A stretch of 64,000 nt of DNA, from contig JAXIVJ010000163.1 in assembly GCA_036785665.1 (NCBI GenBank), positions 124,001 through 188,000 of the forward strand, in the 5' to 3' direction. Positions within the stretch are counted from its first letter, which is position 1. Each line of letters opens with the position of its first letter. Of the stretch, positions 49,328 to 61,942 are shown one piece after another. The position numbers and the translations under genes are program-made. A model generated the notes under the pieces. It ran no database searches and was not told the DNA's origin. It saw nothing but the letters and a program-made list of their open reading frames with translations. This DNA comes from Chirona hameri. Its lineage: Eukaryota; Arthropoda; Thecostraca; Balanomorpha; Balanidae.

Positions 49328-50251
49328 CTGGCTTTAAAATGATTATTTTCACTTCAAGCATGGAAAATAAACAGGCAATGTGATAGTTTGCCACACTAAC
49401 TTTTATCTGAAAACATCCACCCTTATTTCCACCCATGTTTTCTGGGTGTGCGTCTGAGCCTCTTCGACCAGTGACGGCGCCCCTCCGACCAGTGATGGCG
49501 CCCCTCTGGCAAGTGAAGGCGCCCCTTCGACCAGTGAAGGCGCCCGCCCCTCTGGCAAGTAATCATGCGCCCCTCTGGCATGATTATTTTCACTTCAACC
49601 AGGCAATGTGATATTTTGCCCCACTAACTTTTATTGTGAAGTGAAGGGCGGGTGGAATATATTTTGAATATATTTTGATATTTTGCCCCACTAACTTTTA
49701 TTGTGAAGTGAAGGGCGGGTGGAATTTCTTCAAATGGTCCAACAACTTCCCGCTTGGCCCCACCAACTTTTGTCAGATTTGAACGGTCCCTGGCTTTAAA
49801 ATGATTATTTTCACTTCAAGCATGGAAAATAAACAGGCAATGTGATAGTTTGCCACACTAACTTTTATCTGAAAACATCCACCCTTATTTCCACCCATGT
49901 TTTCTGGGTGTGCGTCTGAGCCTCTTCGACCAGTGACGGCGCCCCTCCGACCAGTGATGGCGCCCCTCTGGCAAATGAAGGCGCCCCTTCGACCAGTGAA
50001 GGCGCCAGCCCCTCTGGCAAGTAATCATGCGCCCCTCTGGCATGATTATTTTCACTTCAACCAGGCAATGTGATATTTTGCCCCACTAACTTTTATTGTG
50101 AAGTGAAGGGCGGGTGGAATATATTTGGAATATATTTTGATATTTTGCCCCACTAACTTTTATTGTGAAGTGAAGGGCGGGTGGAATTTCTTCAAATGGT
50201 CCAACAACTTCCCGCTTGGCCCCACCAACTTTTGTCAGATTTGAACGGTCC

Positions 50252-50472
50252 CTGGCTTTAAAATGATTATTTTCACTTCAACCAGGCGATGTGATATTTT
50301 GCCCCACTAACTTTTATTGTGAAGTGAAGGGCGGGTGGAATATATTTTGAATATATTTTGATATTTTGCCCCACTAACTTTTATTGTGAAGTGAAGGGCG
50401 GGTGGAATTTCTTCAAATGGTCCAACAACTTCCCGCTTTGCCCCACCAACTTTTGTCAGATTTGAACGGTCC
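50252..50472 (-). repeat. 221-bp short unit
   Basis: It is the third member of the 1,145-bp run. The unit before it carries 'atatttggaat' 127 bp upstream (50125). The identical marker sits 127 bp before the short unit at 53687, a distance of exactly 3 x 1,145. Confidence 0.92.
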
Positions 50473-52320
50473 CTGGCTTTAAAATGATTATTTTCACTTC
50501 AAGCATGGAAAATAAACAGGCAATGTGATAGTTTGCCACACTAACTTTTATCTGAAAACATCCACCCTTATTTCCACCCATGTTTTCTGGGTGTGCGTCT
50601 GAGCCTCTTCGACCAGTGACGGCGCCCCTCCGACCAGTGATGGCGCCCCTCTGGCAAGTGAAGGCGCCCCTTCGACCAGTGAAGGCGCCCGCCCCTCTGG
50701 CAAGTAATCATGCGCCCCTCTGGCATGATTATTTTCACTTCAACCAGGCAATGTGATATTTTGCCCCACTAACTTTTATTGTGAAGTGAAGGGCGGGTGG
50801 AATATATTTTGAATATATTTTGATATTTTGCCCCACTAACTTTTATTGTGAAGTGAAGGGCGGGTGGAATTTCTTCAAATGGTCCAACAACTTCCCGCTT
50901 GGCCCCACCAACTTTTGTCAGATTTGAACGGTCCCTGGCTTTAAAATGATTATTTTCACTTCAAGCATGGAAAATAAACAGGCAATGTGATAGTTTGCCA
51001 CACTAACTTTTATCTGAAAACATCCACCCTTATTTCCACCCATGTTTTCTGGGTGTGCGTCTGAGCCTCTTCGACCAGTGACGGCGCCCCTCCGACCAGT
51101 GATGGCGCCCCTCTGGCAAGTGAAGGCGCCCCTTCGACCAGTGAAGGCGCCCGCCCCTCTGGCAAGTAATCATGCGCCCCTCTGGCATGATTATTTTCAC
51201 TTCAACCAGGCAATGTGATATTTTGCCCCACTAACTTTTATTGTGAAGTGAAGGGCGGGTGGAATATATTTTGAATATATTTTGATATTTTGCCCCACTA
51301 ACTTTTATTGTGAAGTGAAGGGCGGGTGGAATTTCTTCAAATGGTCCAACAACTTCCCGCTTTGCCCCACCAACTTTTGTCAGATTTGAACGGTCCCTGG
51401 CTTTAAAATGATTATTTTCACTTCAAGCATGGAAAATAAACAGGCAATGTGATAGTTTGCCACACTAACTTTTATCTGAAAACATCCACCCTTATTTCCA
51501 CCCATGTTTTCTGGGTGTGCGTCTGAGCCTCTTCGACCAGTGACGGCGCCCCTCCGACCAGTGATGGCGCCCCTCTGGCAAGTGAAGGCGCCCCTTCGAC
51601 CAGTGAAGGCGCCCGCCCCTCTGGCAAGTAATCATGCGCCCCTCTGGCATGATTATTTTCACTTCAACCAGGCAATGTGATATTTTGCCCCACTAACTTT
51701 TATTGTGAAGTGAAGGGCGGGTGGAATATATTTTGAATATATTTTGATATTTTGCCCCACTAACTTTTATTGTGAAGTGAAGGGCGGGTGGAATTTCTTC
51801 AAATGGTCCAACAACTTCCCGCTTGGCCCCACCAACTTTTGTCAGATTTGAACGGTCCCTGGCTTTAAAATGATTATTTTCACTTCAAGCATGGAAAATA
51901 AACAGGCAATGTGATAGTTTGCCACACTAACTTTTATCTGAAAACATCCACCCTGATTTCCACCCATGTTTTCTGGGTGTGCGTCTGAGGCTCTTCGACC
52001 AGTGACGGCGCCCCTCCGACCAGTGATGGCGCCCCTCTGGCAAGTGAAGGCGCCCCTTCGACCAGTGAAGGCGCCCGCCCCTCTGGCAAGTAATCATGCG
52101 CCCCTCTGGCATGATTATTTTCACTTCAACCAGGCAATGTGATATTTTGCCCCACTAACTTTTATTGTGAAGTGAAGGGCGGGTGGAATATATTTTGAAT
52201 ATATTTTGATATTTTGCCCCACTAACTTTTATTGTGAAGTGAAGGGCGGGTGGAATTTCTTCAAATGGTCCAACAACTTCCCGCTTGGCCCCACCAACTT
52301 TTGTCAGATTTGAACGGTCC

Positions 52321-52762
52321 CTGGCTTTAAAATGATTATTTTCACTTCAACCAGGCGATGTGATATTTTGCCCCACTAACTTTTATTGTGAAGTGAAGGG
52401 CGGGTGGAATATATTTTGAATATATTTTGATATTTTGCCCCACTAACTTTTATTGTGAAGTGAAGGGCGGGTGGAATTTCTTCAAATGGTCCAACAACTT
52501 CCCGCTTTGCCCCACCAACTTTTGTCAGATTTGAACGGTCCCTGGCTTTAAAATTATTATTTTCACTTCAACCAGGCGATGTGATATTTTGCCCCACTAA
52601 CTTTTATTGTGAAGTGAAGGGCGGGTGGAATATATTTTGAATATATTTTGATATTTTGCCCCACTAACTTTTATTGTGAAGTGAAGGGCGGGTGGAATTT
52701 CTTCAAATGGTCCAACAACTTCCCGCTTTGCCCCACCAACTTTTGTCAGATTTGAACGGTCC
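52321..52762 (-). repeat. Two tandem 221-bp short units
   Basis: Short units at 52321 and 52542 lie head to tail, so the 221-bp form can itself be amplified as a unit. The second has 'aaaattatt' in place of 'aaaatgatt', a variant shared with the last short unit of the triplet (56198). Confidence 0.92.
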
Positions 52763-53686
52763 CTGGCTTTAAAATGATTATTTTCACTTCAAGCATGGAA
52801 AATAAACAGGCAATGTGATAGTTTGCCACACTAACTTTTATCTGAAAACATCCACCCTTATTTCCACCCATGTTTTCTGGGTGTGCGTCTGAGCCTCTTC
52901 GACCAGTGACGGCGCCCCTCCGACCAGTGATGGCGCCCCTCTGGCAAGTGAAGGCGCCCCTTCGACCAGTGAAGGCGCCCGCCCCTCTGGCAAGTAATCA
53001 TGCGCCCCTCTGGCATGATTATTTTCACTTCAACCAGGCAATGTGATATTTTGCCCCACTAACTTTTATTGTGAAGTGAAGGGCGGGTGGAATATATTTT
53101 GAATATATTTTGATATTTTGCCCCACTAACTTTTATTGTGAAGTGAAGGGCGGGTGGAATTTCTTCAAATGGTCCAACAACTTCCCGCTTGGCCCCACCA
53201 ACTTTTGTCAGATTTGAACGGTCCCTGGCTTTAAAATGATTATTTTCACTTCAAGCATGGAAAATAAACAGGCAATGTGATAGTTTGCCACACTAACTTT
53301 TATCTGAAAACATCCACCCTTATTTCCACCCATGTTTTCTGGGTGTGCGTCTGAGCCTCTTCGACCAGTGACGGCGCCCCTCCGACCAGTGATGGCGCCC
53401 CTCTGGCAAGTGAAGGCGCCCCTTCGACCAGTGAAGGCGCCCGCCCCTCTGGCAAGTAATCATGCGCCCCTCTGGCATGATTATTTTCACTTCAACCAGG
53501 CAATGTGATATTTTGCCCCACTAACTTTCATTGTGAAGTGAAGGGCGGGTGGAATATATTTGGAATATATTTTGATATTTTGCCCCACTAACTTTTATTG
53601 TGAAGTGAAGGGCGGGTGGAATTTCTTCAAATGGTCCAACAACTTCCCGCTTGGCCCCACCAACTTTTGTCAGATTTGAACGGTCC

Positions 53687-53907
53687 CTGGCTTTAAAATG
53701 ATTATTTTCACTTCAACCAGGCGATGTGATATTTTGCCCCACTAACTTTTATTGTGAAGTGAAGGGCGGGTGGAATATATTTTGAATATATTTTGATATT
53801 TTGCCCCACTAACTTTTATTGTGAAGTGAAGGGCGGGTGGAATTTCTTCAAATGGTCCAACAACTTCCCGCTTTGCCCCACCAACTTTTGTCAGATTTGA
53901 ACGGTCC
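53687..53907 (-). repeat. 221-bp short unit
   Basis: It begins 1,145 bp after 52542 and is preceded by the 'atatttggaat' marker shared with 50125. This supports a higher-order copy relationship between about 50.1 and 53.6 kb. Confidence 0.92.
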
Positions 53908-55755
53908 CTGGCTTTAAAATGATTATTTTCACTTCAAGCATGGAAAATAAACAGGCAATGTGATAGTTTGCCACACTAACTTTTATCTGAAAACATCCAC
54001 CCTTATTTCCACCCATGTTTTCTGGGTGTGCGTCTGAGCCTCTTCGACCAGTGACGGCGCCCCTCCGACCAGTGATGGCGCCCCTCTGGCAAGTGAAGGC
54101 GCCCCTTCGACCAGTGAAGGCGCCCGCCCCTCTGGCAAGTAATCATGCGCCCCTCTGGCATGATTATTTTCACTTCAACCAGGCAATGTGATATTTTGCC
54201 CCACTAACTTTTATTGTGAAGTGAAGGGCGGGTGGAATATATTTTGAATATATTTTGATATTTTGCCCCACTAACTTTTATTGTGAAGTGAAGGGCGGGT
54301 GGAATTTCTTCAAATGGTCCAACAACTTCCCGCTTGGCCCCACCAACTTTTGTCAGATTTGAACGGTCCCTGGCTTTAAAATGATTATTTTCACTTCAAG
54401 CATGGAAAATAAACAGGCAATGTGATAGTTTGCCACACTAACTTTTATCTGAAAACATCCACCCTTATTTCCACCCATGTTTTCTGGGTGTGCGTCTGAG
54501 CCTCTTCGACCAGTGACGGCGCCCCTCCGACCAGTGATGGCGCCCCTCTGGCAAGTGAAGGCGCCCCTTCGACCAGTGAAGGCGCCCGCCCCTCTGGCAA
54601 GTAATCATGCGCCCCTCTGGCATGATTATTTTCACTTCAACCAGGCAATGTGATATTTTGCCCCACTAACTTTTATTGTGAAGTGAAGGGCGGGTGGAAT
54701 ATATTTTGAATATATTTTGATATTTTGCCCCACTAACTTTTATTGTGAAGTGAAGGGCGGGTGGAATTTCTTCAAATGGTCCAACAACTTCCCGCTTTGC
54801 CCCACCAACTTTTGTCAGATTTGAACGGTCCCTGGCTTTAAAATGATTATTTTCACTTCAAGCATGGAAAATAAACAGGCAATGTGATAGTTTGCCACAC
54901 TAACTTTTATCTGAAAACATCCACCCTTATTTCCACCCATGTTTTCTGGGTGTGCGTCTGAGCCTCTTCGACCAGTGACGGCGCCCCTCCGACCAGTGAT
55001 GGCGCCCCTCTGGCAAGTGAAGGCGCCCCTTCGACCAGTGAAGGCGCCCGCCCCTCTGGCAAGTAATCATGCGCCCCTCTGGCATGATTATTTTCACTTC
55101 AACCAGGCAATGTGATATTTTGCCCCACTAACTTTTATTGTGAAGTGAAGGGCGGGTGGAATATATTTTGAATATATTTTGATATTTTGCCCCACTAACT
55201 TTTATTGTGAAGTGAAGGGCGGGTGGAATTTCTTCAAATGGTCCAACAACTTCCCGCTTTGCCCCACCAACTTTTGTCAGATTTGAACGGTCCCTGGCTT
55301 TAAAATGATTATTTTCACTTCAAGCATGGAAAATAAACAGGCAATGTGATAGTTTGCCACACTAACTTTTATCTGAAAACATCCACCCTTATTTCCACCC
55401 ATGTTTTCTGGGTGTGCGTCTGAGCCTCTTCGACCAGTGACGGCGCCCCTCCGACCAGTGATGGCGCCCCTCTGGCAAGTGAAGGCGCCCCTTCGACCAG
55501 TGAAGGCGCCCGCCCCTCTGGCAAGTAATCATGCGCCCCTCTGGCATGATTATTTTCACTTCAACCAGGCAATGTGATATTTTGCCCCACTAACTTTTAT
55601 TGTGAAGTGAAGGGCGGGTGGAATATATTTTGAATATATTTTGATATTTTGCCCCACTAACTTTTATTGTGAAGTGAAGGGCGGGTGGAATTTCTTCAAA
55701 TGGTCCAACAACTTCCCGCTTGGCCCCACCAACTTTTGTCAGATTTGAACGGTCC

Positions 55756-56418
55756 CTGGCTTTAAAATGATTATTTTCACTTCAACCAGGCGATGTGATA
55801 TTTTGCCCCACTAACTTTTATTGTGAAGTGAAGGGCGGGTGGAATATATTTTGAATATATTTTGATATTTTGCCCCACTAACTTTTATTGTGAAGTGAAG
55901 GGCGGGTGGAATTTCTTCAAATGGTCCAACAACTTCCCGCTTGGCCCCACCAACTTTTGTCAGATTTGAACGGTCCCTGGCTTTAAAATGATTATTTTCA
56001 CTTCAACCAGGCGATGTGATATTTTGCCCCACTAACTTTTATTGTGAAGTGAAGGGCGGGTGGAATATATTTTGAATATATTTTGATATTTTGCCCCACT
56101 AACTTTTATTGTGAAGTGAAGGGCGGGTGGAATTTCTTCAAATGGTCCAACAACTTCCCGCTTTGCCCCACCAACTTTTGTCAGATTTGAACGGTCCCTG
56201 GCTTTAAAATTATTATTTTCACTTCAACCAGGCGATGTGATATTTTGCCCCAATAACTTTTATTGTGAAGTGAAGGGCGGGTGGAATATATTTTGAATAT
56301 ATTTTGATATTTTGCCCCACTAACTTTTATTGTGAAGTGAAGGGCGGGTGGAATTTCTTCAAATGGTCCAATAACTTCCCGCTTTGCCCCACCAACTTTT
56401 GTCAGATTTGAACGGTCC
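55756..56418 (-). repeat. Three tandem 221-bp short units
   Basis: Short units start at 55756, 55977 and 56198. The last begins with 'aaaattatt' as at 52542, so the triplet looks like the 52321 doublet with one more unit. It has private changes 'cccaataac' near 56250 and 'ccaataactt' near 56368. Confidence 0.92.
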
Positions 56419-57401
56419 CTGGCTTTAAAATGATTATTTTCACTTCAAGCATGGAAAATAAACAGGCAATGTGATAGTTTGCCACACTAACTTTTATCTG
56501 AAAACATCCACCCTTATTTCCACCCATGTTTTCTGGGTGTGCGTCTGAGCCTCTTCGACCAGTGACGGCGCCCCTCCGACCAGTGATGGCGCCCCTCTGG
56601 CAAGTGAAGGCGCCCCTTCGACCAGTGAAGGCGCCCGCCCCTCTGGCAAGTAATCATGCGCCCCTCTGGCATGATTATTTTCACTTCAACCAGGCAATGT
56701 GATATTTTGCCCCACTAACTTTTATTGTGAAGTGAAGGGCGGGTGGAATATATTTTGAATATATTTTGATATTTTGCCCCACTAACTTTTATTGTGAAGT
56801 GAAGGGCGGGTGGAATTTCTTCAAATGGTCCAACAACTTCCCGCTTGGCCCCACCAACTTTTGTCAGATTTGAACGGTCCCTGGCTTTAAAATGATTATT
56901 TTCACTTCAAGCATGGAAAATAAACAGGCAATGTGATAGTTTGCCACACTAACTTTTATCTGAAAACATCCACCCTTATTTCCACCCATGTTTTCTGGGT
57001 GTGCGTCTGAGCCTCTTCGACCAGTGACGGCGCCCCTCCGACCAGTGATGGCGCCCCTCTGGCAAGTGAAGGCGCCCCTTCGACCAGTGAAGGCGCCCGC
57101 CCCTCTGGCAAGTAATCATGCGCCCCTCTGGCATGATTATTTTCACTTCAACCAGGCAATGTGATATTTTGCCCCACTAACTTTTATTGTGAAGTGAAGG
57201 GCGGGTGGAATATATTTTGAATATATTTTGATATTTTGCCCCACTAACTTTTATTGTGAAGTGAAGGGCGGGTGGAATTTCTTCAAATGGTCCAACAACT
57301 TCCCGCTTGGCCCCACCAACTTTTGTCAGATTTGAACGGTCCCTGGCTTTAAAATGATTATTTTCACTTCAAGCATGGAAAATAAACAGGCAATGTGATA
57401 G

Positions 57402-60144
57402 TTTGCCACACTAACTTTTATCTGAAAACATCCACCCTTATTTCCACCCATGTTTTCTGGGTGTGCGTCTGAGCCTCTTCGACCAGTGACGGCGCCCCTC
57501 CGACCAGTGATGGCGCCCCTCTGGCAAGTGAAGGCGCCCCTTCGACCAGTGAAGGCGCCCGCCCCTCTGGCAAGTAATCATGCGCCCCTCTGGCATGATT
57601 ATTTTCACTTCAACCAGGCAATGTGATATTTTGCCCCACTAACTTTTATTGTGAAGTGAAGGGCGGGTGGAATATATTTTGAATATATTTTGATATTTTG
57701 CCCCACTAACTTTTATTGTGAAGTGAAGGGCGGGTGGAATTTCTTCAAATGGTCCAACAACTTCCCGCTTGGCCCCACCAACTTTTGTCAGATTTGAACG
57801 GTCCCTGGCTTTAAAATGATTATTTTCACTTCAAGCATGGCAAATAAACAGGCAATGTGATAGTTTGCCACACTAACTTTTATCTGAAAACATCCACCCT
57901 TATTTCCACCCATGTTTTCTGGGTGTGCGTCTGAGCCTCTTCGACCAGTGACGGCGCCCCTCCGACCAGTGATGGCGCCCCTCTGGCAAGTGAAGGCGCC
58001 CCTTCGACCAGTGAAGGCGCCCGCCCCTCTGGCAAGTAATCATGCGCCCCTCTGGCATGATTATTTTCACTTCAACCAGGCAATGTGATATTTTGCCCCA
58101 CTAACTTTTATTGTGAAGTGAAGGGCGGGTGGAATATATTTTGAATATATTTTGATATTTTGCCCCACTAACTTTTATTGTGAAGTGAAGGGCGGGTGGA
58201 ATTTCTTCAAATGGTCCAACAACTTCCCGCTTGGCCCCACCAACTTTTGTCAGATTTGAACGGTCCCTGGCTTTAAAATGATTATTTTCACTTCAAGCAT
58301 GGAAAATAAACAGGCAATGTGATAGTTTGCCACACTAACTTTTATCTGAAAACATCCACCCTTATTTCCACCCATGTTTTCTGGGTATGCGTCTGAGCCC
58401 CTTCGACCAGTGACGGCGCCCCTCCGACCAGTGATGGCGCCCCTCTGGCAAGTGAAGGCGCCCCTTCGACCAGTGAAGGCGCCCGCCCCTCTGGCAAGTA
58501 ATCATGCGCCCCTCTGGCATGATTATTTTCACTTCAACCAGGCAATGTGATATTTTGCCCCACTAACTTTTATTGTGAAGTGAAGGGCGGGTGGAATATA
58601 TTTTGAATAAATTTTGATATTTTGCCCCACTAACTTTTATTGTGAAGTGAAGGGCGGGTGGAATTTCTTCAAATGGTCCAACAACTTCCCGCTTGGCCCC
58701 ACCAACTTTTGTCAGATTTGAACGGTCCCTGGCTTTAAAATGATTATTTTCACTTCAAGCATGGAAAATAAACGGGCAATGTGATAGTTTGCCACACTAA
58801 CTTTTATCTGAAAACATCCAACCTTATTTCCACCCATGTTTTCTGGGTGTGCGTCTGAGCCTCTTCGACCAGTGACGGCGCCCCTCCGACCAGTGATGGC
58901 GCCCCTCTGGCAAGTGAAGGCGCCCCTTCGACCAGTGAAGGCGCCCGCCCCTCTGGCAAGTAATCATACGCCCCTCTGGCATGATTATTTTCACTTCAAC
59001 CAGGCAATGTGATATTTTGCCCCACTAACTTTTATTGTGAAGTGAAGGGCGGGTGGAATATATTTTGAATATATTTTGATATTTTGCCCCACTAACTTTT
59101 ATTGTGAAGTGAAGGGCGGGTGGAATTTCTTCAAATGGTCCAACAACTTCCCGCTTTGCCCCACCAACTTTTGTCAGATTTGAACGGTCCCTGGCTTTAA
59201 AATGATTATTTTCACTTCAAGCATGGAAAATAAACAGGCAATGTGATAGTTTGCCACACTAACTTTTATCTGAAAACATCCACCCTTATTTCCACCCATG
59301 TTTTCTGGGTGTGCGTCTGAGCCTCTTCGACCAGTGACGGCGCCCCTCCGACCAGTGATGGCGCCCCTCTGGCAAGTGAAGGCGCCCCTTCGACCAGTGA
59401 AGGCGCCCGCCCCTCTGGCAAGTAATCATGCGCCCCTCTGGCATGATTATTTTCACTTCAACCAGGCAATGTGATATTTTGCCCCACTAACTTTTATTGT
59501 GAAGTGAAGGGCGGGTGGAATATATTTTGAATATATTTTGATATTTTGCCCCACTAACTTTTATTGTGAAGTGAAGGGCGGGTGGAATTTCTTCAAATGG
59601 TCCAACAACTTCCCGCTTGGCCCCACCAACTTTTGTCAGATTTGAACGGTCCCTGGCTTTAAAATGATTATTTTCACTTCAAGCATGGAAAATAAACAGG
59701 CAATGTGATAGTTTGCCACACTAACTTTTATCTGAAAACATCCACCCTTATTTCCACCCATGTTTTCTGGGTGTGCGTCTGAGCCTCTTCGACCAGTGAC
59801 GGCGCCCCTCCGACCAGTGATGGCGCCCCTCTGGCAAGTGAAGGCGCCCCTTCGACCAGTGAAGGCGCCCGCCCCTCTGGCAAGTAATCATGCGCCCCTC
59901 TGGCATGATTATTTTCACTTCAACCAGGCAATGTGATATTTTGCCCCACTAACTTTTATTGTGAAGTGAAGGGCGGGTGGAATATATTTTGAATATATTT
60001 TGATATTTTGCCCCACTAACTTTTATTGTGAAGTGAAGGGCGGGTGGAATTTCTTCAAATGGTCCAACAACTTCCCGCTTGGCCCCACCAACTTTTGTCA
60101 GATTTGAACGGTCCCTGGCTTTAAAATGATTATTTTCACTTCAA
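57402..60144 (-). repeat. Downstream copy of the 40890-43632 segment
   Basis: The markers recur at a 16,512-bp offset. On its right edge the copy runs straight into the short unit at 60115, where the upstream copy continues with a long unit. The joint therefore lies at 60144/60145, inside the repeated 'tgattattttcacttcaa' stretch. Confidence 0.8.
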
Positions 60145-60335
60145 CCAGGCGATGTGATATTTTGCCCCACTAACTTTTATTGTGAAGTGAAGGGCGGGTG
60201 GAATATATTTTGAATATATTTTGATATTTTGCCCCACTAACTTTTATTGTGAAGTGAAGGGCGGGTGGAATTTCTTCAAATGGTCCAACAACTTCCCGCT
60301 TTGCCCCACCAACTTTTGTCAGATTTGAACGGTCC
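60115..60335 (-). repeat. 221-bp short unit
   Basis: It begins 3,917 bp (8 x 462 + 221) after 56198, the longest gap between short units in the distal part. It ends in the T form. Confidence 0.92.
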
Positions 60336-61721
60336 CTGGCTTTAAAATGATTATTTTCACTTCAAGCATGGAAAATAAACAGGCAATGTGATAGTTTGCC
60401 ACACTAACTTTTATCTGAAAACATCCACCCTTATTTCCACCCATGTTTTCTGGGTGTGCGTCTGAGCCTCTTCGACCAGTGACGGCGCCCCTCCGACCAG
60501 TGATGGCGCCCCTCTGGCAAGTGAAGGCGCCCCTTCGACCAGTGAAGGCGCCCGCCCCTCTGGCAAGTAATCATGCGCCCCTCTGGCATGATTATTTTCA
60601 CTTCAACCAGGCAATGTGATATTTTGCCCCACTAACTTTTATTGTGAAGTGAAGGGCGGGTGGAATATATTTTGAATATATTTTGATATTTTGCCCCACT
60701 AACTTTTATTGTGAAGTGAAGGGCGGGTGGAATTTCTTCAAATGGTCCAACAACTTCCCGCTTGGCCCCACCAACTTTTGTCAGATTTGAACGGTCCCTG
60801 GCTTTAAAATGATTATTTTCACTTCAAGCATGGAAAATAAACAGGCAATGTGATAGTTTGCCACACTAACTTTTATCTGAAAACATCCACCCTTATTTCC
60901 ACCCATGTTTTCTGGGTGTGCGTCTGAGCCTCTTCGACCAGTGACGGCGCCCCTCCGACCAGTGATGGCGCCCCTCTGGCAAGTGAAGGCGCCCCTTCGA
61001 CCAGTGAAGGCGCCCGCCCCTCTGGCAAGTAATCATGCGCCCCTCTGGCATGATTATTTTCACTTCAACCAGGCAATGTGATATTTTGCCCCACTAACTT
61101 TTATTGTGAAGTGAAGGGCGGGTGGAATATATTTTGAATATATTTTGATATTTTGCCCCACTAACTTTTATTGTGAAGTGAAGGGCGGGTGGAATTTCTT
61201 CAAATGGTCCAACAACTTCCCGCTTGGCCCCACCAACTTTTGTCAGATTTGAACGGTCCCTGGCTTTAAAATGATTATTTTCACTTCAAGCATGGAAAAT
61301 AAACAGGCAATGTGATAGTTTGCCACACTAACTTTTATCTGAAAACATCCACCCTTATTTCCACCCATGTTTTCTGGGTGTGCGTCTGAGCCTCTTCGAC
61401 CAGTGACGGCGCCCCTCCGACCAGTGATGGCGCCCCTCTGGCAAGTGAAGGCGCCCCTTCGACCAGTGAAGGCGCCCGCCCCTCTGGCAAGTAATCATGC
61501 GCCCCTCTGGCATGATTATTTTCACTTCAACCAGGCAATGTGATATTTTGCCCCACTAACTTTTATTGTGAAGTGAAGGGCGGGTGGAATATATTTTGAA
61601 TATATTTTGATATTTTGCCCCACTAACTTTTATTGTGAAGTGAAGGGCGGGTGGAATTTCTTCAAATGGTCCAACAACTTCCCGCTTGGCCCCACCAACT
61701 TTTGTCAGATTTGAACGGTCC

Positions 61722-61942
61722 CTGGCTTTAAAATGATTATTTTCACTTCAACCAGGCGATGTGATATTTTGCCCCACTAACTTTTATTGTGAAGTGAAGG
61801 GCGGGTGGAATATATTTTGAATATATTTTGATATTTTGCCCCACTAACTTTTATTGTGAAGTGAAGGGCGGGTGGAATTTCTTCAAATGGTCCAACAACT
61901 TCCCGCTTGGCCCCACCAACTTTTGTCAGATTTGAACGGTCC
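61722..61942 (-). repeat. 221-bp short unit, last in window
   Basis: It begins 1,607 bp after the previous short unit. Its 'ggcgatg' G at 61758 is the first mismatch that bounds the duplication of 33377-35618. Confidence 0.92.

Noticed and set aside
51927..52124. 65-codon minus-strand open frame
   Set aside because: It is an ordinary type B unit in which point changes near 51955 ('ccctgattt') and 51990 ('gaggctctt') lengthen a frame. It is not conserved in other units.
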